A DNA stretch of 64,000 nucleotides from PALSA-129 sp050014595 (GCA_050014595.1 JBEKDA010000021.1:1-64000), one strand, 5' to 3'; positions 25,811 through 34,724 are shown, counted from the stretch's first letter. Notes: generated from the sequence alone by a model not told the origin. Translations and numbers: made by a program.

Positions 25811-27988
25811 ATGCGGATTCGAAGTTCGGCATTCGTGGCGGGCCGCAAGATTCCGGGTCTTCTGTTAGTCGCTGGTTCCTTGGTAATGGTCAGCGGGCAG
25901 AGGAGCGTCACCTTTTCACCGCGCGACCGGGCAGCGTCTGCGCCGGCGGCGTCAGTTCAATATGTTAACCCGGGGCTGTTTTTCAGCATCGTGTCGGCCA
26001 AGATCGCGCCGGACGGCACGATCTCGGTGGATTACAAGGTTTTTGACACCGGGGTCACGGGAATTCCGCTGGATATTGCGGGTGTGCTGACGCCGGGAGC
26101 GGTGTCGCCGCATTATGTCGCGGCCTATATCCCGAAGGGGCAAGAACAGTATGCGTCCTACATCACGACCACCGCAACGGCGGTGAGCGGTGGAGCGACG
26201 GCCACACAGGCGGCGGGCGATTCGGGCGGCACAACCACCACGGTGGCGACCGGAGAGTACATTTATACCTTTAAGAACAAGGCGCCGGCGGGCTTTGATC
26301 CGACCCTCACGAACCGCATCGCGGTATACGGTTCGCGGAGCCTGACCGCCTATGACCTGGGCACCTACTATGCGACAGCGCTGTACGATTTTGTTCCGGC
26401 GGGCGGGACTCCAGCGCCGCGTGATGTGGTACGGGATGCGGATTGCAATGCCTGCCATTCGTTGCTGTCGTTTCATGGCGGATCGCGCGTAGGCGTGGGA
26501 CTCTGCATCATGTGCCACCAGCCGCAAACGTCGGATCCGAACACGGGCAATTCGTTGGATTTCAAAGTGTATATCCACAAGATCCACATGGGGGCGAGCC
26601 TGCCGAGCGTGAGCATCGGCAAGCAGCCGTACCAGATCTACGGATTCAACGGTTATAGCGATTGGTCGACGGTGGTATTTCCGTACAATCCGGGCGATCC
26701 GCGGAACTGCGCGGGGAGCTGCCACAATCCGAAGAACGGCGCGGCGCAGACCAGTGTCTGGCTTACCAAGCCGAGCCGGGCGGCCTGCGGTTCCTGCCAT
26801 GACGATGTGAATTTCGCCACCGGCCAAATCAATTTCGCGGGCGACCCAACCCCTCCACATCTGCCGGAGATCGACGACACACAGTGCGCCGGCTGCCACA
26901 TCCCGCAGGGCGAACTGCCGTTTGACGCTTCCATTATCGGGGCGCACACGACTGTGGATGAGGCACCGGAAATCACCGGCCTGAACTTTACGCTGACCAA
27001 GGTGACCAACGGCACACCGGGAAAGGCCCCGACGGTGACCTTCACGGTTCGCGACAACAAGGGCAACGGGATTCCGATGAGCAGTTTCACGAGCGGCGGC
27101 GTGCTCTCACTGACGATGGCCGGCCCGACGACGGATTACGGCTACACGAGCTTCGGTTCCAACGTGACGACGCCCGGATACGTGACGGAATCGGTGGCGG
27201 CCGCGACCACCTGCACGAGCGATGGAACCTGCAGCTACACCTTCACCCATACGATTCCGGCCACGGCCAAGGGCACGTATGCGATCGGCATCGAGGGCCG
27301 GCTTTCGATCACGCTGCTGCCGGGCACAACCCAAGCGGTGACCACCAACTACGGCGGGACCAACCAGGTGATCTACTTCCCGGTGGATGGCTCGACGGTG
27401 GCGCCGCGCCGCACGGTGGTGGCGATGGCAAACTGCAACAACTGCCACGGCTACCTGGAAGTGCACGGGGACCTGCGGAACAACGTGACGTATTGTGTGT
27501 TCTGCCACAATCCAAGCGACACAGATGCCGCCACGCGCGCCACGGCCACCAATCCGGCCGACAAGGCGGCGCCGGCGCAGGGCATCAACTTCGCGTTGAT
27601 GGTCCACTCGATCCACAGCGAAGAAAAGCTGGCGGCAGCCGGCCTGAGCTTCGTGATCGTGGGATTCGGCGGAAGCCACAACGATTTCAGCGATATGCAT
27701 TACCCCGCCATGCTGAACGGAACGGTCGGCGACACGGCCAACTGCGCGATGTGCCACGTCAACGGTTCCGAAGCGGTACTCCCGGTGGGGAAAAACAATG
27801 TGATTGATCCAGCGGGTCTCCTGAGCCCGGTTGGGGCAACCACCTCCGCTTGCACTGCTTGCCATTTCGACACTGCGAGCATGGTGCACGCGGTCATCAA
27901 CACCAGTCCGCAGTTTGGCGAAAGCTGTACGGTTTGCCACGCTGCGGGAGCGGCGTTCGACGTGACTGCGGAGCATGCGGGAAAATAG
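25811..27988 (+). CDS. OmcA/MtrC-type decaheme c-type cytochrome, copy 1
   Basis: A 725-residue exported cytochrome, with RBS GGGAGAAA before the ATG. Ten heme sites form two pentaheme groups. Group one has CXXCH at C212, C232, C326 and C359 plus a CX3CH (CAGSCH, 300-305). Group two has CXXCH at C542, C562, C645, C681 and C706. A beta-rich N-terminal region (31-205) and a middle beta domain (370-540) complete the MtrC-like domain order. The middle domain carries C468-x5-C474. The signal peptide ends in VMVSGQ with no lipobox Cys, unlike the MtrC/OmcA lipoproteins. It would be the outer-surface terminal of the electron conduit encoded downstream. Confidence 0.92.
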   Translation: MRIRSSAFVAGRKIPGLLLVAGSLVMVSGQRSVTFSPRDRAASAPAASVQYVNPGLFFSIVSAKIAPDGTISVDYKVFDTGVTGIPLDIAGVLTPGAVSPHYVAAYIPKGQEQYASYITTTATAVSGGATATQAAGDSGGTTTTVATGEYIYTFKNKAPAGFDPTLTNRIAVYGSRSLTAYDLGTYYATALYDFVPAGGTPAPRDVVRDADCNACHSLLSFHGGSRVGVGLCIMCHQPQTSDPNTGNSLDFKVYIHKIHMGASLPSVSIGKQPYQIYGFNGYSDWSTVVFPYNPGDPRNCAGSCHNPKNGAAQTSVWLTKPSRAACGSCHDDVNFATGQINFAGDPTPPHLPEIDDTQCAGCHIPQGELPFDASIIGAHTTVDEAPEITGLNFTLTKVTNGTPGKAPTVTFTVRDNKGNGIPMSSFTSGGVLSLTMAGPTTDYGYTSFGSNVTTPGYVTESVAAATTCTSDGTCSYTFTHTIPATAKGTYAIGIEGRLSITLLPGTTQAVTTNYGGTNQVIYFPVDGSTVAPRRTVVAMANCNNCHGYLEVHGDLRNNVTYCVFCHNPSDTDAATRATATNPADKAAPAQGINFALMVHSIHSEEKLAAAGLSFVIVGFGGSHNDFSDMHYPAMLNGTVGDTANCAMCHVNGSEAVLPVGKNNVIDPAGLLSPVGATTSACTACHFDTASMVHAVINTSPQFGESCTVCHAAGAAFDVTAEHAGK

Positions 27989-28187
27989 GACAGCGGCGAT
28001 TCGCAGCACCCCTGGGAGATTGGGAATAGAGGTGCTTCCGGGATTCGCAAAATCCTACAGGCACAAAAGAGAGTTTAGGGTATGTTTAGCGTCTTTTAAC
28101 CCAAAATGGGCGCTGGGTGCTCACCCAATTGTGGTGAGGGGCGCGGCTTGAGAAAAGCAGGGGGCTTCTAAATAGAAGATACTGCAA

Positions 28188-28201
28188 GAGCATAAATGCT
28201 C
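28188..28201. promoter_or_regulatory. Dyad GAGCAT-AA-ATGCTC upstream of decaheme gene 2
   Basis: Perfect inverted repeat sharing the GAGCA/TGCTC arms with the palindrome upstream of copy 1. It sits 21 nt upstream of the -24/-12-like element, a possible activator or repressor site. Confidence 0.4.
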
Positions 28202-28221
28202 GATAGCGGGTTTCGCCGATT

Positions 28222-28237
28222 TGGATAGGCGTGTGCT
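28222..28237 (+). promoter_or_regulatory. Putative sigma54 (-24/-12) promoter of decaheme gene 2
   Basis: TTGGAT...GTGCT with 10 nt between GG and GC, the same TTTGGAT-N8-GCT layout as upstream of copy 1. The -12 box is GTGC rather than TTGC, so the match is weaker. Confidence 0.3.
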
Positions 28238-28355
28238 GGATCAATCTGCCTGGTAGTAACGTAGTCTCGGCTTGGTCGCCAGGGGTGTACGGGTGTTTCC
28301 CGCGGACCCCGCGCAGGCAGCTTGATCGTTAACTTCAGTTTTCATGGAGAAAAGT

Positions 28356-30536
28356 ATGCGGATTCCTACTTCGGTTTTCGCGGCAGGGCGAAAGATTCTC
28401 GGTCTTCTGTTGGTCGCCGGTTCCATTGTGATGGTAAGCGGCCAGAAGAGATCCACTTTCTCGCCTCGGGACATGGCAGCCTTTGCCCCCCAGGCCGCAG
28501 TTCAGTATGTCAACCCAGGGTTGTTTTTCAGCATCGTGTCAGCCAAGATCGCGACGGACGGCACGATTTCGGTGGATTACAAGATTTTTGACACCGGGGC
28601 CACGGGGCTCCCGCTGGATCAGGCCGGAGTGCTCACCCCGGGTGCCGTGTCGCCGAGGTTCATCGCGGCATACATCCCGAAGGGGCAGGAGGAATATGTC
28701 TCCTACAACGTGAGCACGGTATCGGCCGTCTCCGGCGGAGCGACGGCCACGCAGGCCGGTGGCGATTCGGGTGGCACAACCACCACGGTGGCCACGGGCG
28801 AGTACATCTACACGTTTAAAACCAAGGCGCCGACGGGCTGGGATCCGACTGCCACGCACCGCATCGGGGTGTATGGTTCGCGCAACCTGACCGCTTATGA
28901 TCTGGCTACCTACAATGCGACGGCGTTGTACGATTTTGTTCCGGCGGGCGGGACGCCGGCGCCGCGTGATGTAGTGCGGGACGCGGATTGCAATACCTGT
29001 CACGCCTCGATGGCGTTTCATGGCGGTTCGCGCGTAGGGGTGGGACTGTGCATCATGTGCCACACGGCGCAAACGGTGGATCCGAACACGGGTAACACGT
29101 TGGACATGAAGGTGTTTATCCACAAGCTCCACATGGGGGCGAGCCTACCGAGCGTAAGCATCGGCAAAAAGGCGTACCAGATCTACGGCCACGGCGGATA
29201 TTCCGACTTTTCGAAGATCGTCTACCCGTCCAACCCGGGCGATCCGCGGAACTGCGCGGGAAGCTGCCACAACCCGAAGAACGGCGCGGCGCAGACCAGC
29301 GCCTGGATGAAGACGCCTACCCGCGCGGCCTGCGGTTCGTGCCACGACGATGTGAATTTCGCCACCGGCCAACTCAATTTTGCCGGCGACACAAACCCCA
29401 CCCACCTGCCGCAGATCGACGACTCACAGTGCGCCGGCTGCCACATTCCGCAGGGCGAATTGCCGTTTGACGCTTCCATCGTGGGGGCGCACACGGTTGC
29501 CGATCAGGCGCCGGGAATCCCCGGCATCAACTTTACGCTGACCAAGGTAACCAACGGGACGCCGGGCAAGGCTCCGACGGTGACCTTCACGGTTCGCGAC
29601 AACAAGGGCAACGGAATTCCGATGAGCACTCTCACCTCGAACAGCGGTTCGCTCTCACTGACCATGACGGGTCCGACCACGGATTACGGCAACGTCAGCT
29701 TCGGCTCCGACACGACGGCTACGCCCGGGTACGTGACGGAATCGGCGACCGGATCCTCCTGCACGAGCGATGGAACCTGCACCTACACCTTCACCCATGT
29801 GGTTCCAGCCACAGCCAAGGGCACGTATGCGATCGGCATTGAAGGCCGGCTCTCGACCACCCTGCTGCCGGGCACAACCCAGGCGGTGACCACCAGCTAC
29901 GCCGGGACCAACCAGATGATTTACTTCTCGGTGGATGGCTCGGCGGTGACGCCGCGCCGCACGGTGGTGGCGATGGCGAATTGCAACAACTGCCACGGCT
30001 ACCTGGAAGTCCACGGCAGCCTGCGCAACAACGTTACCTATTGCCCGGTCTGCCACAATCCAAGCAACACGGATTTCACTACGCGCCCCACGGCCACCGT
30101 CACGGCCGACAGGACATTGCCGAATCAGGGCATCAACTTCGCGCTGATGATTCACGCGATCCACACCGGCTCCAAGCTGGCGGCAGCCGGCCTGAGCTTC
30201 GTGATCGTCGGGCATGGCGGAAGCCACAATGATTTCAGTGACGTGCTCTACCCGGCCATGTACAACGGCTCGGTGGGCGACACTGCCAACTGCAACATGT
30301 GCCACACCGGCGGTTCCCAGGACGTGCTCCCGGTCGGGAAGCTCAACGTCGTTGATCCGGCCGGCCTCATTAGCCCGATGGGAGCTACCACCTCGGCTTG
30401 CACGGCTTGCCATTTCGACGTTCCGAGCATGGCACACGCCTACGTCAACACCGATCCGAAGTTTGGCGAAAGCTGTACTGTTTGCCACGGTCCGGGAGCG
30501 GCCTACGACGCTACTGCGGTACACGTCGGCCAATAG
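28356..30536 (+). CDS. OmcA/MtrC-type decaheme c-type cytochrome, copy 2
   Basis: A 726-residue tandem paralog of the preceding gene, near-identical over long stretches. The start at 28356 is chosen because MRIPTSVFAAGRK aligns with the N-terminus of copy 1 and the same GGAGAAAAGT ribosome site precedes it; an in-frame ATG at 28344 is 4 codons earlier. Heme sites are nine CXXCH (CNTCH, CIMCH, CGSCH, CAGCH, CNNCH, CPVCH, CNMCH, CTACH, CTVCH) plus the same CX3CH (CAGSCH, nucleotides 29253-29270). The CX5C pair in the middle domain is kept. No lipobox Cys. It may form a hetero-pair with copy 1 or be used under different conditions. Confidence 0.92.
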   Translation: MRIPTSVFAAGRKILGLLLVAGSIVMVSGQKRSTFSPRDMAAFAPQAAVQYVNPGLFFSIVSAKIATDGTISVDYKIFDTGATGLPLDQAGVLTPGAVSPRFIAAYIPKGQEEYVSYNVSTVSAVSGGATATQAGGDSGGTTTTVATGEYIYTFKTKAPTGWDPTATHRIGVYGSRNLTAYDLATYNATALYDFVPAGGTPAPRDVVRDADCNTCHASMAFHGGSRVGVGLCIMCHTAQTVDPNTGNTLDMKVFIHKLHMGASLPSVSIGKKAYQIYGHGGYSDFSKIVYPSNPGDPRNCAGSCHNPKNGAAQTSAWMKTPTRAACGSCHDDVNFATGQLNFAGDTNPTHLPQIDDSQCAGCHIPQGELPFDASIVGAHTVADQAPGIPGINFTLTKVTNGTPGKAPTVTFTVRDNKGNGIPMSTLTSNSGSLSLTMTGPTTDYGNVSFGSDTTATPGYVTESATGSSCTSDGTCTYTFTHVVPATAKGTYAIGIEGRLSTTLLPGTTQAVTTSYAGTNQMIYFSVDGSAVTPRRTVVAMANCNNCHGYLEVHGSLRNNVTYCPVCHNPSNTDFTTRPTATVTADRTLPNQGINFALMIHAIHTGSKLAAAGLSFVIVGHGGSHNDFSDVLYPAMYNGSVGDTANCNMCHTGGSQDVLPVGKLNVVDPAGLISPMGATTSACTACHFDVPSMAHAYVNTDPKFGESCTVCHGPGAAYDATAVHVGQ

Positions 30537-30559
30537 GCAATTACCATAAGGGGATGACC

Positions 30560-31564
30560 ATGTTCTGGCCGCCGAGAAACTTGAGCATGGGTCTAGGGTC
30601 TCCACCAGCGCGCTTCCCACGGGCGGCGCGCTGGGTCTTCATCATGCTGGCGGCCATGCTATATTCCGCTGCTTACGGGGGCGCTCAAGAGAAAGCGAGC
30701 GCCCCCGCTCCACCCGCGCCCGACAACAAGCCGGCGCAATACGTCGGCTCCGATACCTGCCAGGCGTGCCACGAGGACATCTTCAACGCGTTCCAGAAAA
30801 ATCCTCACCACGCCGTGGAGGCCGATAAGAAACGGGGCTTCGACGGCAAGGCGTGCGAATCCTGCCACGGCGAGAGCAGCAAGCACGCCGATTCGATGTC
30901 GGCAGCCGATATCCGCCAGCCCGGCAAGCTGCGGCCGGCGGAGGCCAATAAAATTTGCCTGGTCTGCCATCTGAACCAGCCTACCCACGTGGGACGCATC
31001 AATGCCAGCCACGCCAAGAACCAGGTGGCTTGCGTAGCCTGCCACTCGATTCACAAGAACGGTCCCAACGGGTTGGTGGCGCGCAAGGCGGCGGACATCA
31101 ACCAGCTTTGCGCCAAGTGCCACATGGATGTGTGGGCCAGTTTCCAGCGTCCTTACAAGCACCGGTTGCCGGAAGGCGCGATGTCGTGCGTGGATTGCCA
31201 CAATCCGCACGGGTCGGTGCTGCCGCGCTCCATCCAGACGGTGAGCGCCAATGAGCCGGGCTGTTTCAAATGCCACGGCGACAAGGCCGGGCCGTTTATT
31301 TACGAACACGCGCCGGTGCGGCTGGAAGGATGCCCGGCCTGCCACATGCCGCACGGGTCGTCGAATCCGAGAATGCTGACGCGGCAGAATGTGCTGCTGG
31401 TCTGCCTGGAGTGCCATTCAAACCTGCCAGGCACGCCGACCTTTGGAACTTTGGGGAGCGTGCCGCCCGCGGTTCACAACCTGAGCAGCCCGCGCTTCCA
31501 GAACTGCGCCAACTGCCACCAGAAAGTGCATGGCTCCAATGTGAGCCGGGACTTGTTCAAATGA
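30560..31564 (+). CDS. DmsE/MtrA-type periplasmic decaheme c-type cytochrome
   Basis: A 334-residue protein with exactly ten CXXCH motifs (CQACH, CESCH, CLVCH, CVACH, CAKCH, CVDCH, CFKCH, CPACH, CLECH, CANCH), the length and heme count of MtrA/DmsE/PioA. The ATG at 30560 is chosen because AAGGGG lies 6 nt before it; the ATG at 30554 directly abuts that site. A signal peptide (RWVFIMLAAMLYSAAYGGAQ) directs export. It would thread into the MtrB-like barrel and carry electrons across the outer membrane. Its stop overlaps the porin start (ATGA), fitting a stoichiometric complex. Confidence 0.94.
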   Translation: MFWPPRNLSMGLGSPPARFPRAARWVFIMLAAMLYSAAYGGAQEKASAPAPPAPDNKPAQYVGSDTCQACHEDIFNAFQKNPHHAVEADKKRGFDGKACESCHGESSKHADSMSAADIRQPGKLRPAEANKICLVCHLNQPTHVGRINASHAKNQVACVACHSIHKNGPNGLVARKAADINQLCAKCHMDVWASFQRPYKHRLPEGAMSCVDCHNPHGSVLPRSIQTVSANEPGCFKCHGDKAGPFIYEHAPVRLEGCPACHMPHGSSNPRMLTRQNVLLVCLECHSNLPGTPTFGTLGSVPPAVHNLSSPRFQNCANCHQKVHGSNVSRDLFK

Positions 31565-33585
31565 GACTCCTGCTGGCACTTCTTCTGATGGTTCCGGCGT
31601 TGGCGCAGCAGCCGGACCCGCAAACCAAGACCGACGATCAGGCCGCGCAGGCTCCCGCCACGCCGACAGATAAGCCAGCGGACCAGCCGGCCGCTAAACC
31701 TTCGGACACGACCCAGTCGCCGGCGCCCACCGGGGAGCAGTGGTTCACCGGCAGCGTGGAGTTCGGGTACCGGTGGCTATCGGACGTCCGCGGAAGCTAT
31801 CCGGAATACCGCAGTGTTCTGAATCTGGGAGCCGGTCCCAAGCTGACGGCGCTGGACTTCACGATCGCGGACCCCAAGCACCGGCTGTTCGACCGGCTGG
31901 ATGCGAGCGCGTACGGCTGGGGCGGCGATCCTTACAACACGGCTCACCTCGACGCGCGCAAGCAGGGCGATTACGACTTCACTTTCGATTACCGCAACAT
32001 CGCGTACTTCGACGCGGCGCCGAGTTACGCCAACCCGATTGCGCCCGGCGGATTCAACGAGCAATCCTTCGACACGCACCGGCGGTCGATGACGGTGGGG
32101 CTCGATCTGCGGCCAGGCAAGCGCATCGTTCCGTACCTGGTTTTCGACCGGAATTCCGGCTATGGAAACGGGGTGGACGAGTTTGTGCAGGACTCCAACG
32201 ACGAGTTCCCCGTAGCCACCCTGCTGCGCGACAGCACCAATAATTATCGCGGCGGCGTGCGGTTCGAGTACAACCGTTTCCACATCACGCTGGAACAGGG
32301 CGGAACGACGTACAAGGACGACGACCAGGCGAACTTCAATGGAACCCAGTATGGCGACCGCACGAGTCTGCTGCTCGGCGAGACGCTGCTGCTCAACTCG
32401 CTGCATCAGGCGTACGGCATACGCGGCAACAGCATCTACAGCAAAGTGCTGGCAACGGCGCACCCGTTCTCGTGGATGGATCTCTACGGGCAATTCCTGT
32501 TCAGCGAGCCGAAGACCACGGTGCACTTCACGGAAGCGGCGACCGGCAATTTCGCGCTGATCAGCCAGTTGCTGTTCTACAGCAACGAGCAGACTCTAGG
32601 GACGGGAGCGGCTAATCAGCCACACACCACCGGCAATGTGGGATTCGAAATCCGGCCGCTGAAACGGATACGGATTATCGAATCGTGGATGACCGACCGG
32701 TATCATGATGCGGCGATGGGATTCGATTCGAGCGTTTCGCTTCCCACTAACATCCTTTCGGCGGCTGTCCCGCTGAGCCAGCTCGAGCGAGTCAACTACA
32801 ACCAGCAGCAGGTGGACGTGTTGTACGACCTGGGATCTAAGATTTCGCTGCGCGGCGGCTACCGTTACATCTGGGGCGACGCCGAGGTTCCGGCATCGCC
32901 GTTCTTCGCGCCTGGGGGAGGCTCCGAGTCGGGGCAACTGAAGCGCAACGTGGCGCTCGCTGGCGCAAATTTCCGGCTGTCGCAGAAGCTCTCGTTCAAC
33001 CTGGATTACGAAGGCGGGCCGAGCGACCACGTTTATTTCCGGACCAGCCTGAACAACTACCAGAAGGGGCGGGCGCGGGCGAAATACCAGTTGAGCGCGT
33101 CGCTGGCGGTGCAGGCCAAGTTCCAGGTGTTGAACAACCAGAACCCGGCGTCCACTATCCAGTTGGATTTCGAAAGCCGCGACAGTTCGCTGGCGGTCTA
33201 CTGGGCGCCGGCGAAGAGCAAACGCATCAGCGTGATGGCTGAGTACGACCGCTCGACAGTGCGATCGAGCATCAATTACCTGGGCCTGTTTTTCACCCCG
33301 GAGGTTTCCGACTATCGGGACAACGCGCACACCGCCTCGGGGGCCGTGGATCTGACGATGCCGGGGCCGGTGGCGGCGAAGTTGACGCTGGGCGGCTCGT
33401 TGTTCCTGGCCAACGGCAGCCGGACCACGCGATACTATCAGCCGTTAGTGCGGTTCTCGTTGCCGCTGGGAAAACACGTGTTCTGGAACAGCGAGTGGCA
33501 GTATTATGGATTCCGGGAAGACTTCTATGTGTTCGAGGGCTTCCAGACCCACATATTCACGACCGGGTTGAAGCTGGTCCGCTAG
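31561..33585 (+). CDS. MtrB/PioB-type outer membrane porin of the electron conduit
   Basis: A 674-residue outer-membrane beta-barrel. It has a signal peptide (MRLLLALLLMVPALAQQ), a Pro/Ala/Asp-rich linker (about 17-58), then alternating amphipathic strands such as GSVEFGYRWLSDVRGSY, DYDFTFDYRNIAYFD and VDVLYDLGSKISLRGGYRYIWG. The C-terminal strand FTTGLKLVR resembles a barrel-assembly signal, although it ends in Arg rather than an aromatic residue. MtrB-family proteins form the sheath around MtrA. The N-terminal CXXC of Shewanella MtrB is absent. Overlap with the MtrA-like gene and the upstream decahemes define an MtrCAB-like operon. Confidence 0.88.
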   Translation: MRLLLALLLMVPALAQQPDPQTKTDDQAAQAPATPTDKPADQPAAKPSDTTQSPAPTGEQWFTGSVEFGYRWLSDVRGSYPEYRSVLNLGAGPKLTALDFTIADPKHRLFDRLDASAYGWGGDPYNTAHLDARKQGDYDFTFDYRNIAYFDAAPSYANPIAPGGFNEQSFDTHRRSMTVGLDLRPGKRIVPYLVFDRNSGYGNGVDEFVQDSNDEFPVATLLRDSTNNYRGGVRFEYNRFHITLEQGGTTYKDDDQANFNGTQYGDRTSLLLGETLLLNSLHQAYGIRGNSIYSKVLATAHPFSWMDLYGQFLFSEPKTTVHFTEAATGNFALISQLLFYSNEQTLGTGAANQPHTTGNVGFEIRPLKRIRIIESWMTDRYHDAAMGFDSSVSLPTNILSAAVPLSQLERVNYNQQQVDVLYDLGSKISLRGGYRYIWGDAEVPASPFFAPGGGSESGQLKRNVALAGANFRLSQKLSFNLDYEGGPSDHVYFRTSLNNYQKGRARAKYQLSASLAVQAKFQVLNNQNPASTIQLDFESRDSSLAVYWAPAKSKRISVMAEYDRSTVRSSINYLGLFFTPEVSDYRDNAHTASGAVDLTMPGPVAAKLTLGGSLFLANGSRTTRYYQPLVRFSLPLGKHVFWNSEWQYYGFREDFYVFEGFQTHIFTTGLKLVR

Positions 33586-33597
33586 AGGAGAGCACGC

Positions 33598-34704
33598 ATG
33601 ATCAAGATCGGAGTGATGGCGGTGGGTCTGGCGCTTGCCGGGAGCGCGCTCGGGGCCAGCATCGTGTCGGGCGACGCCAGGCGCGGCGAAGAGCTTTTCC
33701 AGACGCAACAGTGCATCCACTGCCACAGCTTCAACGGCAAGGGTGGAACGATCGCGTCCGATCTTTCAAGAAGAATCGACCGCGCCTATACGCCCGCGGT
33801 GATGGCCAGCCTGATGTGGAATCACGCGCCGAAGATGTGGTCGACCATGTCGAGGGAGGGGGTGGCCAGGCCCGCGTTGACGACGCAATCGGCCGCGGAC
33901 CTGTTCGCTTATTTCATTTCGGAGCGATATTTCGAACGGCCCGGAGACGCGGCGCGCGGCAAACTGGCATTCAAGGCGCAGCACTGCGCCGATTGCCACG
34001 GCATAACCTCCTCGCCGGTGGCCGGGGCTCCGCCGGTTGCCAAGTGGGAATCGCTGTCGGACGCCCTGGTGCTGGCGCAGCAGATGTGGAACCACGGAGC
34101 GAAGATGCACGAGGCATTCGCCCAGCGGAAGCTGTCGTGGGGACGGCTGACCAGCCAGGAACTGACCGACATGCTGGTCTATCTGCAAAACCTGCCGGAG
34201 ACCAAGGGCCGGGCGGCCCACTTCGAGATTCCGCCGGCGGACGAAGGCGAGAAGCTGTTCCAATCCAAAGGTTGCGTCAATTGCCACGCCGGCGCCACCG
34301 CCCTGGAGAAGCTGCTGAAGAACCAGACCATGACGGATATCGCGGTGGACATGTGGGACCACCAGCCCAACATGAAGCAGCCGTCGCCGGTGTTTACGGC
34401 CGACGAGATGCGGCAGATTGTCTCTTACGTCTGGGCACGCCAATACTTCACGGGCAGCGGCAACGCGGAGCGGGGGAAAAAGGTCTTCACCGAGAAGAAA
34501 TGCACCACCTGCCACGATGACCCGGCGAGCGGCGCGCCGAAACTGGGGAAGGGCAAGGACGCTCACTCCGACATCACCATGGTGGCGGCGCTGTGGGGAC
34601 ACGGCCCGCACATGCTGGAGGTGATGGCCCAGAAGAAAATCGCCTGGCCGCAGTTCACCGCGCAGGAAATGTCGGACGTGATCGCCTATCTGAATTCGCT
34701 GTAA
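33598..34704 (+). CDS. Periplasmic four-domain c-type cytochrome
   Basis: A 368-residue protein with a signal peptide (to about residue 20). Four tandem cytochrome-c modules have hemes at C39 (CIHCH), C130 (CADCH), C226 (CVNCH) and C302 (CTTCH). Each module carries an MWNHxPKM-like segment (about 73-80, 163-170, 252-259, 332-339) whose Met may be the distal heme ligand. It starts 12 bp after the porin gene and closes the conduit operon. It probably shuttles electrons between inner-membrane enzymes and the MtrA-like protein. The four-fold internal duplication is unusual; single or double modules are commoner. Confidence 0.9.
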   Translation: MIKIGVMAVGLALAGSALGASIVSGDARRGEELFQTQQCIHCHSFNGKGGTIASDLSRRIDRAYTPAVMASLMWNHAPKMWSTMSREGVARPALTTQSAADLFAYFISERYFERPGDAARGKLAFKAQHCADCHGITSSPVAGAPPVAKWESLSDALVLAQQMWNHGAKMHEAFAQRKLSWGRLTSQELTDMLVYLQNLPETKGRAAHFEIPPADEGEKLFQSKGCVNCHAGATALEKLLKNQTMTDIAVDMWDHQPNMKQPSPVFTADEMRQIVSYVWARQYFTGSGNAERGKKVFTEKKCTTCHDDPASGAPKLGKGKDAHSDITMVAALWGHGPHMLEVMAQKKIAWPQFTAQEMSDVIAYLNSL

Positions 34705-34724
34705 GGGCGGCGGGCTCTCTCGCT

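Larger units (their letters stand above)
27989..28343. other. 355-bp intergenic region between the two decaheme genes
   Basis: No gene seen. It contains dyads CTTCTA-AA-TAGAAG (28165-28178) and GAGCAT-AA-ATGCTC (28188-28201), then a -24/-12-like element. This suggests the second copy has its own promoter rather than depending only on read-through. No clear terminator follows copy 1. Confidence 0.5.

Noticed and set aside
28344..28355. Earlier ATG for decaheme copy 2
   Set aside because: The ATG at 28356 aligns with copy 1 and has the same ribosome site spacing.
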